A stretch of 64,000 nucleotides of DNA, from NCBI RefSeq assembly GCF_030580675.1, contig NZ_JAUQUB010000003.1, forward strand, positions 1 to 64,000, in the 5' to 3' direction. Below, piece after piece: positions 42,814 through 51,238 of this stretch. Each line of letters opens with the position of its first letter. Within the stretch, counting starts at the first letter, position 1. Both the position numbers and the translations under genes were made by a program. The DNA is from Antiquaquibacter soli (lineage in GTDB: Bacteria > Actinomycetota > Actinomycetes > Actinomycetales > Microbacteriaceae). The notes below the pieces were generated by a model that saw only the letters and a program-made list of their open reading frames with translations, ran no database searches and had not been told where the DNA came from.

Positions 42814-43380
42814 CTAGTCGGCGTCGCTCGCTGCGGTGTCCGTCGCGGATTCCGACGCCGCCGTCTCGGCTGGCACGCGCCCGGTGTCGACCTTGAACAG
42901 CACGAGGATGACCGCGAGGGCTGCGCCGAGCACGATCATGATGTCCGCGACGTTGCCGACGAACCAGTCGAAATAGCCGATGAAGTCGACGACGTGGCCG
43001 CGCGCGAAGCCGGGCTCGCGGAAGAGCCGGTCGCCGGCATGCGTGATGGCCCCGCCGAGGATCATCCCGAGCACGATCGCCCACGCGAGCGAGCGCACCT
43101 TCCACGCGTACCAGCCCACCGCGACGGCTGCCGCGACGGCGACGAGGGCGAGGATCCAGGTGTAGCCGGTGCCGAGGCCGAACGCGGCCCCCGGGTTGTA
43201 GACGAGCACGAAGCGGATCCAGTCGCCGATCACCGGGATGACCTGCCCGTCGGAGAGGTTCTCCTCCGCCCACCACTTCGTGAGCTGGTCGACGGCGACG
43301 ATCACGACGGCGATCGCGAGGGTCAGCCAGAACCAGCGGTGCGACGCTCGGGCGGCGGGAACGGTCGGGGATTCGGTCAT
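42814..43380 (-). CDS. lspA: Lipoprotein signal peptidase (signal peptidase II)
   Basis: 188 residues, four transmembrane helices. It cuts prolipoprotein signal peptides after lipidation; several substrates lie in this window. VDQLTKWWAEENL, YNPGAAFG, and the two catalytic Asp regions GGAITHAGDRLF and VDFIGYFDWFVGNVADI are present. The usual GN before the first Asp is replaced by TH, and 5-6 residues are inserted before GHVVDF. The C-terminus is acidic and Ala/Ser/Thr rich. ATG has GAGG upstream and lies 3 nt after the monooxygenase stop, so they are cotranscribed. Confidence 0.92.
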   Translation of the reverse strand: MTESPTVPAARASHRWFWLTLAIAVVIVAVDQLTKWWAEENLSDGQVIPVIGDWIRFVLVYNPGAAFGLGTGYTWILALVAVAAAVAVGWYAWKVRSLAWAIVLGMILGGAITHAGDRLFREPGFARGHVVDFIGYFDWFVGNVADIMIVLGAALAVILVLFKVDTGRVPAETAASESATDTAASDAD

Positions 43381-43383
43381 GGA

Positions 43384-44499
43384 TTACCTCGATGCCTGGA
43401 GCTTGGAGAGAGTCGCGATGACCTGGCGGGCGATCATCCTGCCCGCCCGGTTCGCGCCGATGGTGGACGCCTGCGGGCCGTAGCCTGCGAAGAAGATGCG
43501 GGGGTCCTTCCAGGATGCGCCCTGAGCGACGACGACGCCGCCCTCCTTCTCCCGCAGCTTGAGCGGGGCGAGGTGGCGCAGCTCGGGCCGGAACCCGGTG
43601 GACCAGATGATCGCGTCGGCTTTCTTGAACGCGCCGTCGGCCCAGCGCACGCCGTCGGGCTCGATCGAGGCGAACATGGGGCGGGGGGTGAGCACACCCC
43701 GGTCGATTCCCGCCTGGATGCGGCGCGTGCGCGGCACTCCCGTGCCGCTGACGATCGAGGGGAGCGCCCGACCCGCGCGGGCCGCCTCGTCCTGCATCCG
43801 CACCGCCTCGATGCGGGCCTCGAGGTTGAGGTCGCCGTCCTCGAGGAAGTCGATCGGACGCCGGCTCACCCAGGTGAGGTCGGATGCCACGCCCTCGAGC
43901 TCGAGCAGGAAGCCGATCGCCGACGTGCCCCCGCCGACGACCACGACGCTCTGGCCGCGGAAGTCCTCGGCCGAGCGGTACTCGCCGGTGTGGAGGTGGC
44001 GGCCCTCGAAGGACTTGAGACCCGGGTACCACGGGATGAACGGGGCGCCCCACGTGCCGGTCGCATTGACGATCGTCACCGTGGTCACCTCTTTCTCGTC
44101 GTCACCGTCGAGGGTGAAGTTGACCTTGAGGTCGGTCCCCCAGTTCTCGACGGATGTGACGTCGGCGGGGCGCACGACCTGCAGCCCGAAGTGCTGCTCA
44201 TACTGCCGGTAGTACTCGGCCACGATGTCTTTGGCCGGGGCGTGGCGGTCGGCCGTCTCGAAGCTGAGGCCGAGCTCCTCCATGCCCGGGAGGTCGTTGA
44301 TCTTGTGCGCCGATCCGATGCGCAGCGACTCCCAGCGGAACTGCCACGCGCCGCCGGTTCCGGGGCCGCGATCGAGCAGCACGAAATCGTTGCCCGGGTC
44401 CAGTCCGAGTCGCCGGAGGTAGTAGCCGACGGACAGCCCCGCCTGTCCAGCACCGATGACGACGACGGAGGTGTCGGCGCGCTCATCGGTCACTGGCAT
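43384..44499 (-). CDS. FAD/NAD(P)-dependent monooxygenase (flavin-containing, Baeyer-Villiger-like)
   Basis: 371 residues. Two dinucleotide motifs, VVVIGAGQAGLSVGYYLRRLG and SVVVVGGGTSAIGFLLELEG, bracket the FAD and NADPH sites; the C-terminal region has ADAIIWSTGFRPEL (ATG-like motif). The pattern is that of group B flavin monooxygenases such as putative flavoprotein oxidoreductases acting on heteroatoms or ketones. The substrate is unknown. TAACGT lies 1 nt before the ATG at 44499 and 7 nt before an in-frame GTG at 44493, so the shorter protein is possible. Cotranscribed with lspA downstream. Confidence 0.85.
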   Translation of the reverse strand: MPVTDERADTSVVVIGAGQAGLSVGYYLRRLGLDPGNDFVLLDRGPGTGGAWQFRWESLRIGSAHKINDLPGMEELGLSFETADRHAPAKDIVAEYYRQYEQHFGLQVVRPADVTSVENWGTDLKVNFTLDGDDEKEVTTVTIVNATGTWGAPFIPWYPGLKSFEGRHLHTGEYRSAEDFRGQSVVVVGGGTSAIGFLLELEGVASDLTWVSRRPIDFLEDGDLNLEARIEAVRMQDEAARAGRALPSIVSGTGVPRTRRIQAGIDRGVLTPRPMFASIEPDGVRWADGAFKKADAIIWSTGFRPELRHLAPLKLREKEGGVVVAQGASWKDPRIFFAGYGPQASTIGANRAGRMIARQVIATLSKLQASR

Positions 44500-44616
44500 A
44501 ACGTTACCCGGAGTGCGCCGAGAGCGTAGTGGATAGCGGCCCGGGCTCGGGCCTGCGTGATAAGATCGTCGCTAGTTTTCATTCACCCTGTTCGCAGACA
44601 CAAGAGGGGGTCTCGC

Positions 44617-44838
44617 ATGGGGCGCGGCCGTCAAAAGGCAAAGCACACCAAGGTCGCTCGAGACCTCAAGTACTTCAGCCCGGACACGAACTACAACGCT
44701 CTCGAGCGCGAGCTCGCCGGTTCCGGCGATGCGCGCCTGTCCGAGGACCTGGAGAAGTGGCCGGAGTACGTCGACACGTACGCCGATGATTACGAGGACG
44801 ACCTCGAGGACTCCGACGAGGAGTCGAAGACCGCCTAG
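44617..44838 (+). CDS. DUF3073 protein
   Basis: 73 residues: MGRGRQKAKHTKVARDLKYFSPDTNYNALERELAG and an acidic Glu/Asp-rich C-terminus. It is a small, conserved actinobacterial family of unknown function, regularly found next to purM, as here. ATG 44617 has GAGGGGG upstream; a frame from 44557 is not supported. A TAAGAT box at about 44561-44566 is a plausible -10. Convergent with purM. Confidence 0.92.
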   Translation: MGRGRQKAKHTKVARDLKYFSPDTNYNALERELAGSGDARLSEDLEKWPEYVDTYADDYEDDLEDSDEESKTA

Positions 44839-44849
44839 CGCGGACTCCG

Positions 44850-45956
44850 CTACGGGCGGTACTCCCCGGTGAGTCGTACGGCGCCGCCGTCGACTCCCTT
44901 GGCACCCTGCACCCAGTCGTCGCTCGGCGCCAAGGCCCCCGAGCTCACCCGACCGGCGACCCACGCCGGGAGCCCCGAGCTGGCGAGCGACGCGATGACC
45001 GCGTCCGCAGCATCCGGGTCCACCACGGCGATCATTCCGATGCCGAGGTTCCAGGTGCCCTCACTCGATTCGAGGGTCGCGCCCGCCATGGTCGACAGCG
45101 CGCGGAACACCTCCGGCGGCGACCACGTCGAGCGCTCCAGCTCGGCCCACGTGCCCGCGGGCAGCACGCGCGCGAGGTTCGCGGCGATGCCGCCCCCGGT
45201 GACGTGGCTGAGCGAGTGGACGGCTCCGGGATGCTCGCCCAGCAGCCCCACGAGCGGCGTCGTGTACAGGCGCGTCGGCTCGAGCAGCACCTCTCCCACG
45301 AGACCGCCGAGTTCCGCCGAGGTATCGGTGAAGCCGATGCCGCGCTCGCGGAGGATGTGGCGCACGAGCGAGAAGCCGTTGCTGTGCAGCCCGGACGAGG
45401 CGATCGCGATCACGACGTCGCCGTCGGCGACGCGGTGGGGGCCGAGCAGGGCATCCGCTTCGACAGCGCCGACCGCCGCGCCCGCGACGTCGTAGTCGTC
45501 GGGGCCGAGGAGTCCGGGATGCTCGGCCGTCTCTCCTCCGACGAGAGCGGTGCCGGTCGCCTCGCACGCTTCGGCGATTCCGCGGACGATGTCGGCGATG
45601 CGCTGCGGGTACACCTTGCCGCACGCGATGTAGTCCGTCATGAAGAGGGGAGTCGCGCCGACCACGATGATGTCGTCGACGACCATGCCGACGAGGTCCT
45701 GGCCGATCGTGTCGTGCTTGTCGATCGCTTGGGCGATCGCGACCTTCGTGCCGACGCCGTCGGTCGAGGTGGCGAGGATGGGGCGGTCGAAGGCCTTGAG
45801 GAACGACACGTCGAACATGCCCGCGAAGCCGCCGACGCCGCCGAAGACGTTCGGGCCGTGCGTGCGCGAGACCGCGGACTTCATGAGTTCGACGGCGAGG
45901 TCGCCGGCCTCGGTGTCGACACCGGCGCGGGCGTAGCTGGAGGAGTTGCCGCTCAC
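44850..45956 (-). CDS. purM: Phosphoribosylformylglycinamidine cyclo-ligase (AIR synthetase)
   Basis: 368 residues, complete PurM. SYARAGVDTEAGDLAVELMK, the ATP-binding DGVGTKVAIAQ, MVVDDIIVVGATPLFMTDYIACGKV, ALVGGETAEHPGLL and HVTGGGIAANLARVLP are all present. It makes aminoimidazole ribonucleotide with ATP in step five of purine synthesis. GTG 45956 is preceded by TACGCT and 6 nt (45968-45963), predicting a leaderless mRNA. Unlike the usual actinobacterial order, it is not downstream of purF on the same strand: a two-component system lies between, and purF is on the opposite strand. Confidence 0.96.
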   Translation of the reverse strand: MSGNSSSYARAGVDTEAGDLAVELMKSAVSRTHGPNVFGGVGGFAGMFDVSFLKAFDRPILATSTDGVGTKVAIAQAIDKHDTIGQDLVGMVVDDIIVVGATPLFMTDYIACGKVYPQRIADIVRGIAEACEATGTALVGGETAEHPGLLGPDDYDVAGAAVGAVEADALLGPHRVADGDVVIAIASSGLHSNGFSLVRHILRERGIGFTDTSAELGGLVGEVLLEPTRLYTTPLVGLLGEHPGAVHSLSHVTGGGIAANLARVLPAGTWAELERSTWSPPEVFRALSTMAGATLESSEGTWNLGIGMIAVVDPDAADAVIASLASSGLPAWVAGRVSSGALAPSDDWVQGAKGVDGGAVRLTGEYRP

Positions 45957-46001
45957 CCGACCAGCGTACCGGTCACGTGATCGCGCCTCGCCGTCACGCG
46001 A

Positions 46002-46691
46002 TCACGCGATCACGAGGTCGTGCCGGTGCGCGAACACGACAGCCTGCACTCGGCTGCGCAGGTCGAGCTTGCGGAGGATCGCCGCGACATGGGTCTTGAC
46101 GGTGGCTTCGCTCACGTAGGCCGCGGTCGCGATCTCGGCGTTCGAGAGACCTCGCGCGACGAGCAGGAAGATCTCGCGCTCCCGCGGGCTCAGGGCATCC
46201 AGCGCCGCCTGCCGCCGTGACGACGAAGTCGGCCCGCCCATCTGTGCGACGAGCTCGAGGGTCTCGGCGAGGTCCGGGATCGCGTCGCCCGCGTGGACGG
46301 TGCGGATGCTCGACAGCACTTGCGCGGGGCGGGCGTCCTTCGTGAGGAACGCGCTCGCCCCCGCGTCGAGCGCCTGCACCACGACATCGTCGCGCCGCAG
46401 GGTCGTGAGGACGATCACGCGCGGGCGGCCGTCGGCGTCCGCGGTGGCGAGGAGGGATCGGGTCGCGTCGATGCCGTTGCTTCCGGGCATCCGCAGATCC
46501 ATGAGCACGATGTCGGGATGCGCCGCAGCCGCGAGCGCGACCGCCTCGGTACCGTCGTCCGCCGTGCCCACGCACTCCATGTCGTCCTGCGCGTCGATGA
46601 GCATCGCGATGCCCGACGCGAAGAGCGGCTGGTCGTCGACGACGAGGACGCGGGTGGGCGCCTGCTCAGACTTCACAACCCGCTCAGGCAT
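46002..46691 (-). CDS. NarL/FixJ-family response regulator
   Basis: 229 residues. Receiver with VLVVDDQPLFASGIAML (Asp19, Asp20), phosphoacceptor Asp65 in VLMDLRMPGSNGIDATR, and Lys in AFLTKDARPAQ. C-terminal LuxR HTH: LSPREREIFLLVARGLSNAEIATAAYVSEATVKTHVAAILRKLDLRSR. Its start overlaps the kinase stop by 8 bp. It pairs with the kinase upstream; the pair is inserted between purM and purF. Targets unknown. Confidence 0.92.
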   Translation of the reverse strand: MPERVVKSEQAPTRVLVVDDQPLFASGIAMLIDAQDDMECVGTADDGTEAVALAAAAHPDIVLMDLRMPGSNGIDATRSLLATADADGRPRVIVLTTLRRDDVVVQALDAGASAFLTKDARPAQVLSSIRTVHAGDAIPDLAETLELVAQMGGPTSSSRRQAALDALSPREREIFLLVARGLSNAEIATAAYVSEATVKTHVAAILRKLDLRSRVQAVVFAHRHDLVIA

Positions 46692-47940
46692 CGACGAGAT
46701 CCTCCGATGCCGGCACGGGCCGAGTGGGGATGAGCGCCGTCACGAGGAACCCCTCGCCGTCGGGCGCGGCGCTCAACCAGCCGCCCGCGAGTCGGGCGCG
46801 CTCCTTCATCCCCGCGATGCCCACGCCGCGCGAGGCCGACGTCGCGGGCGCGTCGCCGCCCGGTCTCGAGACCACGAGCACCGCGAGGCCCGGTCCCTGC
46901 CAGTCGAGGGTGACGCGGGCCGTCGACGAGGGGCCCGCGTGCTTGAGGGCGTTCGTGAGGCTCTCCTGCACGATCCGGAATACGGCGAGCTGCTTGGCGG
47001 GAGCGAGCTCGCGGGGCTCCCCGAGGATCTGGAGGGTCGCATCCATCCCCACTCCGCGCATGCGCTTGATGACGTCGTCGAGGTCCTGGATGCCCGGGGT
47101 GACAGCCGTGAGGTCGTCGTCGTGGATGCGTTCCACGAGTGTCCGCACATCGGTGAGCGCTCCGCGACCCACCTCCGCGATCGTGGACAGCGCGTCGCCG
47201 GCGACCCGGGGTTTCTTCGACTGGAGCGCGAGCGCGCCCTCCGCTTGCGACACGATGACGGCGAGGGAGTGGGCGAGGGCGTCGTGCACGTCGCGGGAGA
47301 TGCGCGCGCGGTCCTCGGCGAGGCGCAGCTCGAGGTCGGTCTCGACGAGTCGGACCTCGGCGGTCGAGAGCTCCCGGCCGATGCGGCGCTCGCGCAGCAG
47401 GCTGCGACCGGCGATCCCGATCGACCAGAGCGAGATGTAGAAGACGAGGGCGACCACGGTCAGCGTGATGAAGTGCTCGCGGTGGGGGTAGGAGCCGGAG
47501 TAGTTGACCCCGCCGACCCAGCTGGTCCAGTAGCCCTCCTGGATGCTCGGAATCATCATCCTCGACGCGAACAGCAGCGCGGTCACCACTCCGACCGGCA
47601 GAACGACCTTGCGCGCGAGCCCCTCTCCGGTGAAGGCGACGACCAGGGCGACGAATCCCGCCGCCTCGTACATGGGCCAGGTCTGCGCCGCGACGGGATA
47701 CAGCACCCCCACGAGTTGCAGGATCGGGATGACCGTGATGAGGCCGAGCGAGACGAGAGGCAGGAACCCCGACAGGCCGATTGCGACAGCGAAGAGCGCG
47801 AAGACGACGGTCTTCCCGTCGAGACTCGCGCGACCGGCCTCGGCGATGATCCAGAGCACGAGGTAGGCGACGGCCCCGGCGACGGGGATCCAGCGGAAGT
47901 GCTTGAGCAGCAGGCGTACCGCGGGCTTGAGCTTCTCCAT
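46684..47940 (-). CDS. Sensor histidine kinase (NarL-type)
   Basis: 418 residues with five or six transmembrane helices in the first 190 residues, a HisKA_3 region (RARISRDVHDALAHSLAVIVSQAEG) and a HATPase (VQESLTNALKHAGPSS; GVGIAGMKERARLAGG). It transfers phosphate to the downstream regulator. The signal is unknown. ATG 47940 (MEKLKPAVR) is 6 nt after TACCGT on the minus strand (47952-47947), whereas a longer frame from 47979 lacks support, so 47940 was chosen. Divergent from purF with a 156-bp gap. Confidence 0.9.
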   Translation of the reverse strand: MEKLKPAVRLLLKHFRWIPVAGAVAYLVLWIIAEAGRASLDGKTVVFALFAVAIGLSGFLPLVSLGLITVIPILQLVGVLYPVAAQTWPMYEAAGFVALVVAFTGEGLARKVVLPVGVVTALLFASRMMIPSIQEGYWTSWVGGVNYSGSYPHREHFITLTVVALVFYISLWSIGIAGRSLLRERRIGRELSTAEVRLVETDLELRLAEDRARISRDVHDALAHSLAVIVSQAEGALALQSKKPRVAGDALSTIAEVGRGALTDVRTLVERIHDDDLTAVTPGIQDLDDVIKRMRGVGMDATLQILGEPRELAPAKQLAVFRIVQESLTNALKHAGPSSTARVTLDWQGPGLAVLVVSRPGGDAPATSASRGVGIAGMKERARLAGGWLSAAPDGEGFLVTALIPTRPVPASEDLVDA

Positions 47941-48096
47941 GCCGCAACGGTAGGCCGCGTCATCCCCGGATTCCAGCATGAAGGCGAGCTTTCATCCGAA
48001 GTGATGACAGGCGGTTCCCGGCGAACTGTATGCGAAACTTAGATGTACCGCCTCTGGTACGACACCCCTCCGAGCACCAGGGAGTCCCCGCAGCTC
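47941..48096. promoter_or_regulatory. Divergent promoter region between the kinase and purF
   Basis: 156 bp. It holds the kinase -10 TACCGT on the minus strand and a possible purF -35, ATGACA (48004-48009), without a convincing -10; the region TATGCGAAACTTAGATG follows. No purine riboswitch fold is evident. Nothing else is clear. Confidence 0.4.
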
Positions 48097-49554
48097 ATGT
48101 GCGGCATCGTCGGCATCGTCTCCACGCATCCCGTCAACCAGCAGGTCTATGACGCGCTCTCGCTGCTCCAGCACCGCGGCCAGGACTCCACCGGCATCGC
48201 AACCTCCGAGGGCAGCACGCTGCACATGTTCAAGGCGAAGGGGCAGGTGCGCGAGGCGTACCGCACGCGCGACATGCGCAGCCTCCTGGGCACGATGGGT
48301 CTCGGCCACGTGCGCTACGCGACGAAGGGCAACGCCAACCGCGAGGAGGAGGCGCAGCCGTTCTACGTGAACGCGCCGTACGGCATCACCCTTGTGCACA
48401 ACGGCAACCTCACGAACACGCGAGAGCTCACCGAGGAGCTCTTCCACATCGATCGGCGCCACCTCAACACGTCGAGCGACACCGAGCTGCTCGTCAACGT
48501 GCTCGCGAACGAGCTGCAGGCGCAGATCTCGGGCAACGACCTCGACCCCGATCAGGTCTTCGGCGCGATCACCCGACTGCACGAGCGCGTCGAGGGCTCC
48601 TACGCGGCCATCGCCCTCATCGCCGGCAAGGGACTCCTAGCGTTCCGCGACCCGTTCGGCATCCGCCCGTTGGTGCTCGGTAAGCGCAGCACAGGATTCG
48701 TCGGAGCGGAGTGGGTCGTGGCATCCGAGTCCCTCGTCCTGGAGTCGGGTGGCTACGAACTCGTGCGCGACATCGCTCCCGGTGAGGCGGTCTTCATCAC
48801 CCCGGACGGCGAGATGACGAGCCGGCAGTGCGCGGCGAACCCCCGGCTCATCCCCTGCTCGTTCGAGTACGTGTACCTCGCTCGACCCGACTCGGTGATG
48901 AACGGCATCTCGGTGTACGAGGCGCGGCTGCGGCTGGGCAACCGGCTCGCCGACACGATCGCGAAGTACACGCCGATGGGCGACATCGACGTCGTCATGC
49001 CCATTCCTGACTCGTCGCGGCCGGCCGCCATGCAGGTGGCACAGAAGCTCGGGGTCGAGTACCGCGAGGGCTTCTACAAGAACCGCTACGTCGGCCGGAC
49101 GTTCATCATGCCCGGCCAGGAGCAGCGCAAGAAGTCGGTGAAGCAGAAGCTCAACGCGATGTCGACGGAGTTCAAGGGCAAGAACGTGCTCATCGTCGAC
49201 GACTCGATCGTGCGCGGCACCACCTCCAAGGAGATCGTGCAGATGGCGCGCGAGGCCGGCGCGAACAAGGTCACCTTCACGTCGGCGGCGCCGCCCGTGC
49301 GCTTCCCGCACGTCTACGGCATCAACATGCCGTCGCGCCACGAGCTCATCGCGCACGGGCGCACCTACCCGGAGATCGCGACCGAGCTCGGTGCCGACTA
49401 CCTGATCTACCAGGAGGTCGCCGACATGCAGGCCGCCATCATCGAGGGTTCGGATGTCACGGCCCTCGAGATGAGCTGCTTCACGGGCGACTACGTCACC
49501 GGGTCGGTCACCCCCGAGTACCTCGCGTGGGTCGAGGCGACCCAGCTGAGCTGA
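48097..49554 (+). CDS. purF: Amidophosphoribosyltransferase (glutamine PRPP amidotransferase)
   Basis: 485 residues from ATG 48097. MCGIVGIV starts with the catalytic Cys that becomes N-terminal after Met removal; LLQHRGQDSTGIAT, FIMPGQEQRKKSVKQKLN and the PRPP loop VLIVDDSIVRGTTSKEI are all in place. It commits PRPP to purine synthesis. An 18-residue extension from 48043 could act as a propeptide as in Bacillus, but the Met-Cys start makes it unnecessary. A VanY-like gene overlaps its stop (TGATG) and is probably cotranscribed. Confidence 0.95.
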   Translation: MCGIVGIVSTHPVNQQVYDALSLLQHRGQDSTGIATSEGSTLHMFKAKGQVREAYRTRDMRSLLGTMGLGHVRYATKGNANREEEAQPFYVNAPYGITLVHNGNLTNTRELTEELFHIDRRHLNTSSDTELLVNVLANELQAQISGNDLDPDQVFGAITRLHERVEGSYAAIALIAGKGLLAFRDPFGIRPLVLGKRSTGFVGAEWVVASESLVLESGGYELVRDIAPGEAVFITPDGEMTSRQCAANPRLIPCSFEYVYLARPDSVMNGISVYEARLRLGNRLADTIAKYTPMGDIDVVMPIPDSSRPAAMQVAQKLGVEYREGFYKNRYVGRTFIMPGQEQRKKSVKQKLNAMSTEFKGKNVLIVDDSIVRGTTSKEIVQMAREAGANKVTFTSAAPPVRFPHVYGINMPSRHELIAHGRTYPEIATELGADYLIYQEVADMQAAIIEGSDVTALEMSCFTGDYVTGSVTPEYLAWVEATQLS

Positions 49555-50744
49555 TGCAGGTCGATCGGCGCCGTTTCCTGTTTCCGATCGTCGGGATCGT
49601 CGCCGTTCTCGTGGCGGCCGCGATCGTCGTCGTCGCGGTGGTCGTGCCGCAGCGGGCGGAGCTCGACGCGGCGACCGCGCGGCTCGCTGCCGCCGTCGGC
49701 GAACGGGATGCCGCTGCGGCGGCGGTCGAGGAGGCCCGGGCGGCGTTGCTCGCGGCGGGGGACGAGGCATCCGGGCTCGTGGCGGTCGTCGGGCGGGGTG
49801 CGGTCGCGGACCCCGCGACGCTGGATGCCCTCGCCGCCGTCACCGTCGATGCCGGCGAGCCGCCCGTGACCGCCGCAGTGCCCGCGAGCCCCGGCGACGC
49901 TGCCGCGATCGATGCGGTCACCGCCCGTGTCGAGGGGGAAACGGCGGTGCTCGAGGACCGGGTCGCGTCGCTTGCCGCGGACCGGGATGCTGTGGCCGGG
50001 GCATCCCGCTCGGTGGTGGCGTCCGTGCACGCGTGGGGGCTGAACACGCCCACCCCGCCGCACGCTCCCGCCGATGCGGCTGCCGCGTACACGACCGCGC
50101 TCGACGCGCTGGCGGAGCCCGCGGATGATGCGGACCTCGTCGGTCTCGTGACCGCGTTCCGCACCGCGTTCACGACGGCCCTCGCCGCGCATGAGGTCGC
50201 GTCGCGCTCGCTGGACGCTGCGTCGGTGCAGCCGACGATCATCAACGGCACCCTCATCGCGAACAAGACGTTTCGGATCCCGAGCAGCTATGGTGCGGGG
50301 CTGACGCCGGAGACGGAGGCGGCGTTCGCCGCGATGCAGGCGGAGGCGGCGAGTCTGGGTCTGGACCTCTACATCTCGAGCGGGTTCCGGTCGTTCGCGT
50401 CGCAGGAGGCGATCTACGGAAACTATGTGGCGACGCAGGGTCAGGCGGAGGCCGACACGCACTCGGCTCGACCCGGTCACAGCGAGCACCAGACGGGTCT
50501 GACGTTCGACCTCAACTCGATCACTGAGGCGTTCGGCTCCACACCGGAGGGCATCTGGGTGCGCGACAACGCCCACCGCTTCGGCTTCATCGTTCGCTAC
50601 CCGCCCGGTAAGGAGGCGATCACGGGCTACATCTGGGAGCCCTGGCACCTCCGCTTCGTGGGCGTGCCGCTCGCGACCGAGCTGGTCACGACCGGCCTGA
50701 CTGTCGAGGAGTACTTCGGCATCACGTCGGCGTACTCGTACTGA
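49554..50744 (+). CDS. VanY-family D,D-carboxypeptidase with coiled-coil stalk
   Basis: 396 residues. A basic N-terminus and hydrophobic helix (FLFPIVGIVAVLVAAAIVVVAVVV) anchor it; a stalk of about 190 residues, Ala-rich with heptad-like pattern, spans the wall. The C-terminal peptidase has SSGFRSFASQEAIYGNYVA, the zinc motif SARPGHSEHQTGLTFDL and EPWHLRFVG. It removes the last D-Ala of stem peptides. ATG overlaps the purF stop, so expression follows purine synthesis; the link is unexplained. Confidence 0.9.
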   Translation: MQVDRRRFLFPIVGIVAVLVAAAIVVVAVVVPQRAELDAATARLAAAVGERDAAAAAVEEARAALLAAGDEASGLVAVVGRGAVADPATLDALAAVTVDAGEPPVTAAVPASPGDAAAIDAVTARVEGETAVLEDRVASLAADRDAVAGASRSVVASVHAWGLNTPTPPHAPADAAAAYTTALDALAEPADDADLVGLVTAFRTAFTTALAAHEVASRSLDAASVQPTIINGTLIANKTFRIPSSYGAGLTPETEAAFAAMQAEAASLGLDLYISSGFRSFASQEAIYGNYVATQGQAEADTHSARPGHSEHQTGLTFDLNSITEAFGSTPEGIWVRDNAHRFGFIVRYPPGKEAITGYIWEPWHLRFVGVPLATELVTTGLTVEEYFGITSAYSY

Positions 50745-50761
50745 CCGGTGAGCCTGGCAGG

Positions 50762-51220
50762 ATGACCCGCATGAACCAGTGGCGTCGACTCGCGGCCGCT
50801 CTGGCCGACCCGCACCGCGCCGAGACGTGGGCGCGGGCGTTGCTCGGCCAGGAGCAGCCTGACGACAAGCGCACTCGCAAGGCTCTCGACGAGCTGGCGG
50901 CGGCGGGTCTCGTCGATGCCGACGGGCGGGCGACGGATGCTTTCGCGCGGCTTCTCGCCGAGAACCCGGCGGTCACGCGCGAGGGGGTCGACCGTTGGCT
51001 GCGAGACGGACGCATCGACTCGTTCCCGGCCCGGCCCAAGGACCGCCTCGAGTTGCTGCGGTGGGTCGCTGCCCGCTTGCCCGAGCGGGAGCTCACCGAG
51101 GCGGAGGTCGGCGAGCACCTGTCCCTCGTGACGGGTGACGTCGCGACGCTGCGCCGATATCTCGTGGATGCCGGACTCCTGCACCGCGCCGCCGACGGTT
51201 CGGGCTACCGGCGCGCGTAA
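50762..51220 (+). CDS. DUF2087 domain protein
   Basis: 152 residues. The C-terminal half is DUF2087: FPARPKDRLELLRWVAARLPERELTEAEVGEHLSLVTGDVATLRRYLVDAGLLHRAADGSGYRR, a winged-helix-like region often on regulators. The N-terminus resembles a helical ArsR-like domain (WRRLAAALADPHRAETWARALLG). DNA binding is plausible but not shown. The start may be ATG 50771 (CAGGAT is 7 nt upstream) rather than 50762. Convergent with the HNH gene. Confidence 0.82.
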   Translation: MTRMNQWRRLAAALADPHRAETWARALLGQEQPDDKRTRKALDELAAAGLVDADGRATDAFARLLAENPAVTREGVDRWLRDGRIDSFPARPKDRLELLRWVAARLPERELTEAEVGEHLSLVTGDVATLRRYLVDAGLLHRAADGSGYRRA

Positions 51221-51238
51221 CCGCCCCCGGGCGTGCGG

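Noticed and set aside
39205-44529. A 1774-codon open frame on the plus strand across the sugar operon and lspA region
   Set aside because: It runs opposite to several clear genes (permeases, LacI, lspA, monooxygenase) and is a by-product of G/C-biased third positions.
48043-48096. 18-residue N-terminal extension of PurF
   Set aside because: MetCys at 48097 already gives the processed catalytic N-terminus; the extension has no supporting ribosome site.
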